A stretch of 16,196 bases of DNA from the NCBI GenBank assembly GCA_038213835.1, contig JBBQSN010000077.1:1-16196 (forward strand). The letters run 5' to 3'. The notes under the pieces were generated by a model. The model worked only from the letters and a program-made list of their open reading frames with translations, did no database searches and was not told the origin of the DNA. Made by a program: the position numbers and the translations under genes. This stretch comes from JBBQSN01 sp038213835. GTDB lineage: Bacteria > Actinomycetota > Actinomycetes > Actinomycetales > CAWJMD01. Shown here one piece after another: positions 6,732 through 14,917 of the stretch. Numbering within the stretch: position 1 is the first letter of the stretch; every line of letters starts with the position of its first letter.

Positions 6732-6732
<1 letters not shown>
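5965..6732 (+). CDS. sufR: Fe-S cluster-sensing repressor SufR
   Basis: This is a 255-residue regulator of the downstream suf operon. Residues about 8-70 are a winged helix-turn-helix (ACLAERLGLTSAAVRRHLDAML, then the wing region GRGRPARAF). The C-terminal half carries four cysteines, C169, C173, C186 and C214 (CQGHC, PELCEAE, GDHVC). They are spaced as in SufR proteins that bind an Fe-S cluster. Holo-SufR is known to repress suf genes, and cluster loss relieves repression. GTG 5965 was chosen because the -10-like box lies six bases upstream and the encoded VQIDGTRAQVARL matches normal family N termini. The in-frame GTG at 5899 would overlap the preceding gene. Oddly, residues 220-255 form a Thr/Arg-rich basic tail. 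The stop shares a base with the sufB start (TGATG). Confidence 0.9.
6626..6662 (+). repeat. 15-bp tandem repeat in the sufR tail
   Basis: CCACGCG recurs at 6626, 6641 and 6656 with an exact 15-base period and similar bases between. It encodes the pentapeptide series TTRTQ, TTRPQ, ATRTP in the basic C-terminal tail of SufR. The period is a multiple of three, so expansion keeps the frame. Confidence 0.65.
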
Positions 6733-8185
<1,453 letters not shown>

Positions 8186-8189
<4 letters not shown>

Positions 8190-8251
8190 CCGACCGTCCC
8201 CCTGTCCCTCCGGGCCGACCCGCGGCCCTCCAGAACGCTTGCAGGAGATGA
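8186..8251 (+). other. 21-codon bridging mini-ORF, sufB to sufD
   Basis: The 58-base gap between sufB and sufD can be read as one short ORF. It starts at GTG 8186, overlapping the sufB stop (GTGA), and stops at TGA 8249-8251, overlapping the sufD start (ATGA). Translating ribosomes could therefore pass from sufB to sufD by two termination-reinitiation steps. The peptide (begins VTDRPPVPPG) looks non-functional. sufD needs such help because its AGGAG sequence touches the ATG. The arrangement is seen; the coupling is inferred. Confidence 0.4.
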
Positions 8252-9510
8252 CGATTTCTACTCAGACAGTCCAGCCCGCCCAGCACGGTCTCGCTGAGCA
8301 CTCGCACGGCCCCGGCTCTCCGGTGCCCGACCAGTCGCGCGCCGACCGACCCACCTCGTTCGACGTCGCCGACTTCCCGCTGCCCACCGGGCGCGAGGAG
8401 GACTGGCGGTTCACCCCGATGGACCGCCTCGGCGCGCTGCTGACCGAGGGCGGTTCCGACGACGGCGCCGTCACCGTCGAGGGCACCTCGCCCGGGGGCG
8501 TGGTCCGTCGTCAGGCGGGCACCGACGACCCCGCCGTCGGCACGGCCTTCGTGCCCGCCGACCGCGCGGCCGTGATCGCCTGGCAGGGCACCCACGAGGC
8601 GCTGGTGGTCGAGGTGCCCGCGGACGCCGAGCTGGACGAGCCGGTCCGGCTCACCCTCACCGGGCACGGTGCGCACCTGCGCAGCAACGGCCACACCGTG
8701 GTCGACGCCGGTGCCCACAGCCGCTCCACGGTGGTCCTGGACCACGTGGGCTCCGCCCAGCACGGCGGCAACGTCGAGATCCGGGTCGGCGACGGCGCCG
8801 ACCTCACCGTGGTCTCGGTGCAGCGCTGGGACGACGACGCCGTGCACCTGGCCCAGCACGACGCCGTGGTCGGTCGCGACGCGCGGTTCAAGCACGTCGT
8901 GGTCACCCTCGGCGGAGGCGTGGTGCGGATCGGCACCAACGTGTCCTACGCCGGGCCCGGTGGCGACGCGACCCTGCTCGGCCTCTACTTCGCCGACGCC
9001 GGCCAGCACCTCGAGCACCGCTCGTTCGCCGACCACGCGGCGCCGCACTGCAAGAGCCAGGTCACCTACAAGGGTGCCCTGCAGGGCGAGACCGCTCACA
9101 CCGTGTGGGTGGGTGACGTCCTGATCCGGGCCAGCGCGGAGGGCACCGACACCTACGAGCTGAACCGCAACCTGGTGCTCACCGACGGCGCCCGCGCCGA
9201 CTCGGTGCCGAACCTGGAGATCGAGACCGGCGAGATCGTCGGCGCCGGGCACGCTTCTGCCACGGGCCGATTCGACGACGAGCAGCTGTTCTACCTCCAG
9301 GCCCGCGGCATCCCCGAGGACCAGGCGCGGCGGCTCGTGGTGCGCGGGTTCTTCGCCGACATCGTCCAGCAGATCCCGGTCAGCGATCTGCAGGACCGGC
9401 TGATGCAGGCCATCGACGACGAGCTCGCGTTGTCGATGGGCGTGCCCACCGACAACGCCGCCCAGGCCGTCGACGCGGTGGTCACCGAGTCCACCGAGGT
9501 GACCGCGTGA
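8248..9510 (+). CDS. sufD: Fe-S cluster assembly protein SufD
   Basis: This is a 420-residue partner of SufB in the SufBCD complex, involved in iron entry and cluster assembly. Family features are the N-terminal TSFDVADFPLPTGREEDWRFTP (near residues 34-56) and HCKSQVTYKGALQGE in the beta-helix core. EIVGAGHASATG follows, where H335 lies in the region of the conserved SufD histidine. The C terminus ends with the EQLFYLQARGIPEDQAR helix. ATG 8248 was chosen because the encoded N terminus (MTIST..., then HGLAEHSHG) looks like other actinobacterial SufD proteins. AGGAG directly abuts it, which is too close for normal initiation. TTG 8239 is an alternative start without support. Its stop lies in the GTGAGC that begins the 62-base spacer element. 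Confidence 0.95.
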   Translation: MTISTQTVQPAQHGLAEHSHGPGSPVPDQSRADRPTSFDVADFPLPTGREEDWRFTPMDRLGALLTEGGSDDGAVTVEGTSPGGVVRRQAGTDDPAVGTAFVPADRAAVIAWQGTHEALVVEVPADAELDEPVRLTLTGHGAHLRSNGHTVVDAGAHSRSTVVLDHVGSAQHGGNVEIRVGDGADLTVVSVQRWDDDAVHLAQHDAVVGRDARFKHVVVTLGGGVVRIGTNVSYAGPGGDATLLGLYFADAGQHLEHRSFADHAAPHCKSQVTYKGALQGETAHTVWVGDVLIRASAEGTDTYELNRNLVLTDGARADSVPNLEIETGEIVGAGHASATGRFDDEQLFYLQARGIPEDQARRLVVRGFFADIVQQIPVSDLQDRLMQAIDDELALSMGVPTDNAAQAVDAVVTESTEVTA

Positions 9511-9568
9511 GCGAGCGGAGCGCGCGAACCATCAGGCACAGCGCGCAGGCCACGGCGAGGCACGAGCC
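9507..9568 (+). repeat. 62-bp MIRU-like spacer element
   Basis: The spacer starts with GTGAGC at 9507, which contains the sufD stop. The same GTGAGC recurs at 9569, which contains the Rieske start. Between them is an open 21-codon ORF (begins VSERSARTIR, ends ARHEP). Its GTG overlaps the sufD stop and its TGA (9570-9572) overlaps the Rieske start. Removing 62 bases would leave a direct GTGA overlap of sufD and the Rieske gene. This is how mycobacterial interspersed repetitive units are described to sit in DTGA coupling sites. GCGCGC at 9520-9525 and 9541-9546 can form a hairpin. The GCGAGCGGAGCG-type opening resembles dispersed actinobacterial repeats that I have seen, which I could not check. 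Confidence 0.5.
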
Positions 9569-9907
9569 GTGAGCATGGTCCGCGCCTGCTCGATCGCCGA
9601 CCTCGAGGCCACCGCCGTGCACGGCACCGAGGTCGACGACGTCCCGGTCGCCGTCGTGCGCGACGAGGACGGTGAGCTGCACGCGGTGAACAACATCTGC
9701 TCGCACCAGTACGTGCTGCTGAGCGAGGGCGAGGTCGACGGCTGCACCATCGAGTGCTGGCTGCACGGCTCGCGCTTCGATCTGCGCACCGGCGCCCCCA
9801 CGGGGCTGCCGGCCACCCGGCCCATCGAGGTCTACCCCCTGACCGTGGAGGGCGACGACGTCCTCGTCGACGTCACGTCCCCCCTCGCACCACCGAAGGA
9901 GAGCTGA
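9569..9907 (+). CDS. Rieske [2Fe-2S] ferredoxin-like protein
   Basis: This is a 112-residue small Rieske-type protein, similar to ferredoxin subunits of non-heme oxygenases. The cluster ligands are visible as C-x-H in NICSHQ (residues 46-51) and C-x2-H in CWLHG (65-69). The rest is the usual beta fold. It carries electrons in the cytoplasm. No oxygenase is encoded nearby, and in actinobacterial suf operons this gene is often found between sufD and sufC. A role in electron supply to cluster assembly is likely but unproven. GTG 9569 was chosen because it overlaps the TGA of the upstream mini-ORF (GTGA); ATG 9575 is also possible. A GAGG sequence lies eight bases upstream. Confidence 0.92.
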   Translation: MSMVRACSIADLEATAVHGTEVDDVPVAVVRDEDGELHAVNNICSHQYVLLSEGEVDGCTIECWLHGSRFDLRTGAPTGLPATRPIEVYPLTVEGDDVLVDVTSPLAPPKES

Positions 9908-9913
9908 GAAGAC

Positions 9914-10672
9914 ATGTCCACCCTGGAGATCACTGACCTGCACGTGCGCGTCGCCGGCGACGGCGGCAAGGAGATCCTGCGCGGCGTCGACCTCACGGTC
10001 CGCGGCGGGGAGACGCACGCGATCATGGGCCCGAACGGGTCCGGCAAGTCGACCCTGGCCTACTCGGTCGCCGGTCACCCGAAGTACGAGATCACCTCGG
10101 GCACGGTCACCCTCGACGGCGAGGACGTCCTGGCCATGAGCGTCGACGAGCGTGCCCGCGCCGGGCTGTTCCTGGCCATGCAGTACCCGGTCGAGGTCCC
10201 CGGCGTCTCGGTGTCGAACTTCCTTCGCACCGCCAAGACCGCCATCGACGGCGAGGCGCCGAACCTGCGGCACTGGATCAAGGACGTCAAGACCGCGATG
10301 ACCGACCTGAGGATGGACCCGGTCTTCGCCGAGCGGAACGTCAACGAGGGCTTCTCCGGCGGCGAGAAGAAGCGGCACGAGATCCTGCAGCTCGAGCTGC
10401 TGCAGCCGCGGATCGCGATCCTGGACGAGACCGACTCGGGCCTCGACGTCGACGCCCTCAAGGTCGTCTCCGAGGGCGTGAACCGGGTCCGTTCGGGCTC
10501 CGACGTCGGCATCCTGCTGATCACGCACTACACCCGGATCCTGCGGTACATCACGCCCGACTTCGTGCACGTGTTCGTCGACGGCCGGATCGCCGAGCAG
10601 GGCGGTCCGGAGCTCGCCGACGAGCTCGAGGCCAACGGCTACGACCGCTTCCTCACCGCGGCGAAAGCCTGA
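9914..10672 (+). CDS. sufC: Fe-S assembly ATPase SufC
   Basis: This is a 252-residue ABC-type ATPase of the SufBCD complex. It is soluble and drives shape changes of SufB-SufD rather than transport. Visible motifs are Walker A GPNGSGKST (near 38-46), the Q-loop LAMQYPVEVPGV, the signature FSGGEKKRHEILQ, Walker B AILDETDSGLD and the switch histidine in LLITHYTRIL. The DETDSGLD form of Walker B and the YPVEVPGV segment are characteristic of SufC as opposed to transporter ATPases. The ATG lies six bases after the Rieske stop, with AGAAG just upstream. The length is typical. Confidence 0.97.
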   Translation: MSTLEITDLHVRVAGDGGKEILRGVDLTVRGGETHAIMGPNGSGKSTLAYSVAGHPKYEITSGTVTLDGEDVLAMSVDERARAGLFLAMQYPVEVPGVSVSNFLRTAKTAIDGEAPNLRHWIKDVKTAMTDLRMDPVFAERNVNEGFSGGEKKRHEILQLELLQPRIAILDETDSGLDVDALKVVSEGVNRVRSGSDVGILLITHYTRILRYITPDFVHVFVDGRIAEQGGPELADELEANGYDRFLTAAKA

Positions 10673-10679
10673 CCTGGTC

Positions 10680-11954
10680 GTGAGCGGGTCGGTGGGCTTC
10701 GACGTCGAGCTGGTGCGCAAGGACTTCCCGGTCCTCGCGCGCCGGCTGGCCGACGACCGCCCGCTGGTCTACCTCGACAGCGCCAACACCTCGCAGAAGC
10801 CGCAGGTGGTCGTCGACACCATCGCCGACCACCTCGAGAACCACAACGCGAACGTCGCCAGGGCCGTGCACCAGCTCGGCGCAGAGTCGACCGCGGCGTT
10901 CGAGGGTGCTCGGGAGGACGTCGCCCGCTTCATCGGCGCGGCACGCCCCGAGGAGGTCGTGTTCACCAAGAACGCGACCGAGGCACTGAACCTGGTGGCG
11001 CGCGTGCTGGGGGAGGCCTGCGGCCCCCACGGGGTCGGCGTGGGCGACGAGGTCGTCGTCACCGAGCTCGAGCACCACTCGAACCTGGTCCCGTGGCAGC
11101 AGCTCTGCTCGCGCACCGGCGCCCGGCTGCGCTGGTTCGGGCTCACCGACGAGGGCCGGCTCGACCTGTCCACCATCGACGACCTCATCACCGAGCGCAC
11201 CCGGGTCGTGTCGCTGGCGTGGGTCTCGAACTCCCTCGGCACCATCACGCCGGTCGCCGAGATCGCCCGTCGTGCGCACGAGGTCGGCGCGCTGGTCGTG
11301 GTCGACGCCTCGCAGGCGGTGCCGCACCTGCCCGTCGACGTGCAGGCGCTGGGTGCCGACCTGGTGGCCTTCACCGGCCACAAGATGCTCGGCCCCACCG
11401 GCATCGGCGGGCTCTGGGGCCGCTACGACCTGCTGGCGGAGCTGCCGCCGTTCCTCGGCGGCGGCGAGATGATCGAGACCGTCACCATGGCCGGCGCCAC
11501 CTACGCCGCTCCGCCGCACCGGTTCGAGGCCGGCACGCCGCCCATCGCCGAGGCGATCGGCCTCGGCTCGGCCGCCCGCTACCTGGACGAGCTGGGGATG
11601 GAGTCGGTCGCCGCGCACGAGCAGGCGGTCACCGCCTACGCCCTCCAGGGGCTCGCCACCGTGCCCGGCCTCACGGTGATGGGCCCGACCGAGCTGCGCG
11701 ACGGCCTGCCGGTCGACCGCGGCGGCGCGATCTCGTTCGAGCTCGCCGGGGTGCACCCGCACGACGTCTCCCAGCTGCTCGACTCCTTCGGCATCGCCGT
11801 GCGGGCGGGGCACCACTGCGCCAAGCCCGTGCACCAGCGGTTCGGCGTCCAGTCCAGCACCCGGATGTCGTCCTACCTGTACACGACCACCGCCGAGATC
11901 GACGCCCTCGTCGACGGCCTCGCCCAGGTGCGCGCGTTCTTCGGGGTGTCCTGA
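10680..11954 (+). CDS. sufS: cysteine desulfurase SufS
   Basis: This is a 424-residue PLP-dependent enzyme that removes sulfur from L-cysteine as an enzyme-bound persulfide and gives alanine. It is a class V aminotransferase fold of the SufS (group II) type. K235 in FTGHKMLGPTG is the PLP lysine, and DASQAVPH holds the cofactor aspartate. C380 in RAGHHCAKPVH is the persulfide cysteine. VFTKNATEALN and ELEHHSNLVPWQ are also typical. GTG 10680 lies seven bases after the sufC stop, with only a weak ribosome binding site, so coupling to sufC is probable. The stop shares a base with the sufU start (TGATG), fitting equal production of donor and acceptor. Confidence 0.96.
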   Translation: MSGSVGFDVELVRKDFPVLARRLADDRPLVYLDSANTSQKPQVVVDTIADHLENHNANVARAVHQLGAESTAAFEGAREDVARFIGAARPEEVVFTKNATEALNLVARVLGEACGPHGVGVGDEVVVTELEHHSNLVPWQQLCSRTGARLRWFGLTDEGRLDLSTIDDLITERTRVVSLAWVSNSLGTITPVAEIARRAHEVGALVVVDASQAVPHLPVDVQALGADLVAFTGHKMLGPTGIGGLWGRYDLLAELPPFLGGGEMIETVTMAGATYAAPPHRFEAGTPPIAEAIGLGSAARYLDELGMESVAAHEQAVTAYALQGLATVPGLTVMGPTELRDGLPVDRGGAISFELAGVHPHDVSQLLDSFGIAVRAGHHCAKPVHQRFGVQSSTRMSSYLYTTTAEIDALVDGLAQVRAFFGVS

Positions 11955-12403
11955 TGGACGTCCAGCAGCTGTACCAGCAGGTGATCCTGGACCACGCGAG
12001 GGCCCCGCACCACGTCGGCCTGCGCGAGCCGTTCCAGACCGAGGTCCGGCACGTGAACCCCACCTGCGGCGACGAGATCGTGCTGAGGGCGCAGGTCGAC
12101 GACGGCGTCGTCACCGACGTCTCGTACGAGCCGCTCGGCTGCTCGATCTCGGTCGCCTCCGCGTCCGTGATGGCCGACACCGTCACGGGGGCGACGATCG
12201 AGGAGGCGATGGCCGGCTACGACCGCGTCCTGGAGCTGCTGCAGAGCAGGGGCCAGGGCGAGCCCGACCCCGACACGCTGGGCGACGCGGTCGCGTTCGC
12301 CGGCGTCGCCAAGTTCCCGGCACGTGTGAAGTGCGCCCTGCTCGGCTGGGCCGCGATGCGCGATGCTGTCCTGACGGCCACCACCACGGAGGACCACCGA
12401 TGA
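11954..12403 (+). CDS. sufU: sulfur-transfer protein SufU
   Basis: This is a 149-residue SufU-type protein, a zinc-dependent sulfur acceptor that takes the persulfide from SufS in actinobacteria and Firmicutes. The ligands are visible as C38 and D40 in NPTCGDE, C63 in LGCSIS and C127 in ARVKCALLGW. The SufU-specific insertion lies between the second and third sites (about 85-118), which separates it from IscU. It takes the place of SufE, which is absent here. ATG 11954 overlaps the sufS stop by one base. The stop overlaps the sufT start by four bases (ATGA). Confidence 0.95.
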   Translation: MDVQQLYQQVILDHARAPHHVGLREPFQTEVRHVNPTCGDEIVLRAQVDDGVVTDVSYEPLGCSISVASASVMADTVTGATIEEAMAGYDRVLELLQSRGQGEPDPDTLGDAVAFAGVAKFPARVKCALLGWAAMRDAVLTATTTEDHR

Positions 12404-12753
12404 GCACCGACGCACGGACCGAGAGCTCTCCCGCCCAGCCGACCCCGGCGACAGCTGCAGACGTCGAGGAGGCGCTGCGCGACGTCGTCGACCCCGAGCT
12501 GGGGATCAACGTCGTCGACCTGGGGCTGGTGTACGGCGTCACCGTCGACCAGCACAACCACGCGATCATCGACCTGACCCTGACCTCGGCGGCCTGCCCC
12601 CTCACCGACGTGATCGAGGACCAGGTCACCACCTCGCTGGACGGCCTCGTCGTCGGCCACCGGATCAACTGGGTCTGGATGCCGCCGTGGGGCCCCGACA
12701 AGATCACCGACGACGGCAAGGAGATGCTGCGCGCCCTCGGGTTCAACGTCTGA
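12400..12753 (+). CDS. sufT: Fe-S maturation factor SufT (DUF59/MIP18)
   Basis: This is a 117-residue protein of the DUF59 (MIP18-like) family, named SufT when in suf operons. It helps mature Fe-S proteins. The domain begins near residue 20 with VEEALRDVVDPELGINVVDLGLVY, including the DPE motif at 31-33. C66 in TSAACPLTD is the conserved cysteine thought to handle cluster or metal. It ends with VWMPPWGPDKITDDGKEMLR, as usual. Residues 1-19 are a variable Ser/Pro/Thr-rich leader. The frame is open upstream inside sufU. ATG 12400 was chosen because it overlaps the sufU stop (ATGA), has a GGAGG just upstream, and gives a normal family length. Confidence 0.93.
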   Translation: MSTDARTESSPAQPTPATAADVEEALRDVVDPELGINVVDLGLVYGVTVDQHNHAIIDLTLTSAACPLTDVIEDQVTTSLDGLVVGHRINWVWMPPWGPDKITDDGKEMLRALGFNV

Positions 12754-12774
12754 GCCAGGAAGGCCTCGGGGGCC

Positions 12775-13239
12775 GTGGACCAGCACACGTCACGGGGCTG
12801 CTTCGACTGCCGCAGCGAGAGCGACCTGCTGCCGCCCGTACGCGAGCGCATCCTGCTGACCGACCACTGGCGGGTGGCGCACGCGGTCGGCTCGGCCCTG
12901 CCCGGCTGGCTGGTGGTGCAGCCTCGGGTTCACCTCCGCTCGATCACCGAGCTCGCCGTCGAGGCACTGGCCGAGCTGGGTCCGCTGCTGCACGTCGTCA
13001 GCTCGGCGCTGAAGCAGGTCACCGGCTGCGTACGCACCTACCTGGCCTCCTTCGGCGAGGCGCCGGGCGTCTCGCACTTCCACCTGCACGTCGTCCCACG
13101 CCTGGAGGACCACCCGCCCGAGTGGACCGGGCCGGGCGTCTTCGGAGCCCTCGACCGGCCGGAGCACCTGCGGGTCGACGAGGCTGCGATGGATCTCGTG
13201 GCCGCGCAGCTGGTCCGCGTCCTCGCGCGGCGGCTGTGA
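12775..13239 (+). CDS. HIT family protein
   Basis: This is a 154-residue HIT-superfamily protein, predicted nucleotide hydrolase or transferase. The catalytic histidine triad is seen as SHFHLHVVPR (H101, H103, H105). N-terminal CFDC (C9, C12) could bind zinc. That pair and the APGVSHFHLHVVPR ending resemble a branch of bacterial HIT proteins with no known substrate. GTG 12775 follows sufT by 21 bases, with only a weak GGGGG-like ribosome binding site, so this is probably the same transcript. Its stop lies in a GTGAGCC that is repeated at the next gene's start. Whether it serves Fe-S assembly or the next gene's function is unknown. Confidence 0.85.
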   Translation: MDQHTSRGCFDCRSESDLLPPVRERILLTDHWRVAHAVGSALPGWLVVQPRVHLRSITELAVEALAELGPLLHVVSSALKQVTGCVRTYLASFGEAPGVSHFHLHVVPRLEDHPPEWTGPGVFGALDRPEHLRVDEAAMDLVAAQLVRVLARRL

Positions 13240-13271
13240 GCCGCCCGGCCGGCGGCGGGGGGCAACCGTGA
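13236..13271 (+). other. 11-codon bridging mini-ORF, HIT to acVLRF1
   Basis: GTG 13236 overlaps the HIT stop (GTGA), and the frame runs 11 codons to TGA 13269-13271, overlapping the GTG start at 13268 (GTGA). The bases GTGAGCCgCC at 13236 and GTGAGCCaCC at 13268 are a near-perfect direct repeat with a 32-base period. A G-rich tract (13255-13262) before the second start serves as ribosome binding site. It has the same design as the sufD/Rieske spacer but an unrelated sequence. Confidence 0.4.
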
Positions 13272-13921
13272 GCCACCGCCTGCTCGAGCTCGACGCCCCC
13301 CGCCTGGCCAGGTGGGTCGAGGGCTTCGGCGAGCGGCACGGGGCCGTCGTGGTGTCCCGCGAGGACGACGGCGTGCACCTCATGGCGGCCGACGGGTCGG
13401 TCGCGGTGCTGGAGCCGCCGTTCGGGCTCGAACCGGCCGGTAGCACGGTCCACGACGACCCCGTGGGTGAGGTCGGGCTCCGGGCCGCCCGCTCGCGCCG
13501 GGCCGCCCTGCTGCTCGTGCGCCGTGGTGGCTACGCCGTCGGCCTCTCGGACGGTGCGGACCTCACCGCGCACAAGGTGGGCACCAAGTACGTCCAGGGC
13601 CGCACCGCCGCCGGCGGCTGGTCGCAGCAGCGGTTCGCGCGGCGCCGTGCCGGCCAGGCCGCGGGTCTGGTCGGTGCAGCGGTCGAGGTGGCGAACGGCA
13701 TGTGGTCCGGTCATCGTCAGCAGCGCAGTCCGCAGGTGCTGGTGGTCGGTGGTGACCGCCGGCTGGTCGAGGAAGCGCTGTCCGACCCGCGGCTGGCATC
13801 GGTGGCCCGACTGCCCCGCAGCCCGCTGCTCGACGTGCGCGACCCACGTCTGGACGTGCTCAAGGACGCCGTCCGCCGGTCGCGGTGCGTCCGGGTCCGC
13901 CTGACCGAGCCGGACGGCTGA
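13268..13921 (+). CDS. acVLRF1-type peptidyl-tRNA hydrolase
   Basis: This is a 217-residue protein of the actinobacterial VLRF1 family, related to the eRF1-like domain of eukaryotic Vms1/ANKZF1. Those proteins free nascent chains from tRNA on stalled ribosomes. The central motif KVGTKYVQGRTAAGGWSQQR ends near residue 122. The glutamines Q120 and Q121 in GGWSQQ correspond to the catalytic GxxQ-like region. RFARRRAGQA, a basic RNA-contacting stretch, follows. The N-terminal 75 residues are the variable part. GTG 13268 has a G-rich ribosome binding site and overlaps the mini-ORF stop. It is the last gene of the suf operon, with three bases to the convergent EamA gene. A ribosome-rescue role is inferred by homology. 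Confidence 0.85.
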   Translation: MSHRLLELDAPRLARWVEGFGERHGAVVVSREDDGVHLMAADGSVAVLEPPFGLEPAGSTVHDDPVGEVGLRAARSRRAALLLVRRGGYAVGLSDGADLTAHKVGTKYVQGRTAAGGWSQQRFARRRAGQAAGLVGAAVEVANGMWSGHRQQRSPQVLVVGGDRRLVEEALSDPRLASVARLPRSPLLDVRDPRLDVLKDAVRRSRCVRVRLTEPDG

Positions 13922-13924
13922 CGC

Positions 13925-14851
13925 TCACCCCCGGCGGGAGAGCCCCACCGCCAGACCGGCTCCGACGACCAGCAGCCCGACCCAGACCAGCACGCCTGGA
14001 GCCGGGCCGCCCAGCGCCACGCCTGCAGCGGCGGCCGCTGCGGGGGCGACGCCCGCCAGCAGGCCGGCGCGGGCTGCGCCCACCCGCTGCACGCACGAGT
14101 ACCAGAGCACGAACGCCAGGGCCGTAACCGCGACCGCGAGGTAGCCGGTGGCGAGCAGCTCGGCTCCGGTCAGGCGCAGCAGCGCGGCCGGTCCCTCGAT
14201 CGGCAGCGCGAGGACCGCGAAGGCGATCGCTGCGATCCAGGTGGCGTGCACCGAGACACCGACCGGGCCGTGCCGGGCCAGCACCGGCAGGGCGAGCACG
14301 GTGAAGCCGACCTCGCAGACCAGGACGACGACGGCCCACAGCACCCCGACCGCGTCGGCGCGGCCCACGCCCTGGACCAGCACGGCTCCGAGGGTCACGA
14401 GCACCGCACCCAGGAGGACGGCGCCTCCGGGCCGCCGGCCCTCGACCGCCGGTCCCGCGACGGCCAGCACGACCGGGACCGCCGCCACCGCCACGGCCAG
14501 CACCGCCGGCTCGGCGTGCTCGGCCCCCAGCACCAGCGCGAGGTTGAAGATCACCAGGCCGGTGGCCGCGACGCCACCCAGCCAGGCCCACTCGGTGCCG
14601 CGCGGTCGCAGCAGGGGCCGGCCCCGCAGCCGGGCGACCCCCAGCAGCAGGAGGCAGGCCAGGGCGTACCGCAGCGACTGGGCGGTGAGGAACGGCGCGT
14701 GCGCCAGCCCGCCCGAGACCGCCACGCTGCCGCCGACGAACCCCATCGCGAGGACTCCCGCGGCCAGGGCCGGGACCACGGAGCGGGCGGGACCGCGGCC
14801 CGGGACGGTGCAGGACGCTCCGGGCGGGGGGGTGGTGCTCGTCGTGGGCAT
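13925..14851 (-). CDS. EamA-family (DMT) transporter
   Basis: This is a 308-residue integral membrane protein with about ten hydrophobic helices, made of two repeated five-helix halves. This is the EamA/drug-metabolite transporter design (RhaT/YdcZ-like exporters of amino acids or metabolites). Recognisable parts are PFLTAQSLRYALACLLLL in the first half and TALAFVLWYSCVQRVGAARAGLLAGVAPAAA in the second. The frame is open far upstream, but the ATG at 14851 is the right start: it gives the normal length and an AGGA sequence lies eight bases upstream. The N terminus (MPTTSTTPPPG) is cytoplasmic and variable. It is divergent from a MocR-type regulator across 66 bases, so the regulator probably controls it. 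The substrate is unknown. Confidence 0.9.
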   Translation of the reverse strand: MPTTSTTPPPGASCTVPGRGPARSVVPALAAGVLAMGFVGGSVAVSGGLAHAPFLTAQSLRYALACLLLLGVARLRGRPLLRPRGTEWAWLGGVAATGLVIFNLALVLGAEHAEPAVLAVAVAAVPVVLAVAGPAVEGRRPGGAVLLGAVLVTLGAVLVQGVGRADAVGVLWAVVVLVCEVGFTVLALPVLARHGPVGVSVHATWIAAIAFAVLALPIEGPAALLRLTGAELLATGYLAVAVTALAFVLWYSCVQRVGAARAGLLAGVAPAAAAAAGVALGGPAPGVLVWVGLLVVGAGLAVGLSRRG

Positions 14852-14871
14852 GGTGTCATCCTGCGACCGAA

Positions 14872-14893
14872 TTGGTCCGGTCCGACGGACCAA
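14872..14893. promoter_or_regulatory. perfect 8-6-8 inverted repeat, probable MocR operator
   Basis: TTGGTCCG and CGGACCAA flank the six bases GTCCGA, midway between the divergent EamA and MocR genes. GGTCC also occurs twice in direct order (14874-14878 and 14879-14883). MocR proteins often use direct-repeat sites near their own promoter, so both designs fit. The site would control both genes. No confident -10/-35 was found for either. Confidence 0.6.
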
Positions 14894-14906
14894 CGTAAGC
14901 CCACGC

Positions 14907-14913
14907 AGGAGGT
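14907..14913 (+). promoter_or_regulatory. ribosome binding site of MocR gene
   Basis: AGGAGGT, a near-perfect Shine-Dalgarno match, lies four bases before GTG 14918. It fixes the start of the partial regulator gene. Confidence 0.65.
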
Positions 14914-14917
14914 CCAA

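Noticed and set aside
8239..8247. TTG start for sufD
   Set aside because: A rare start with no ribosome binding site; ATG 8248 has the ATGA overlap and fits family N termini.
13922..13924. Bidirectional terminator between the convergent acVLRF1 and EamA genes
   Set aside because: Only three bases separate the stops, and no clear hairpin with a T tract was seen in the flanks.
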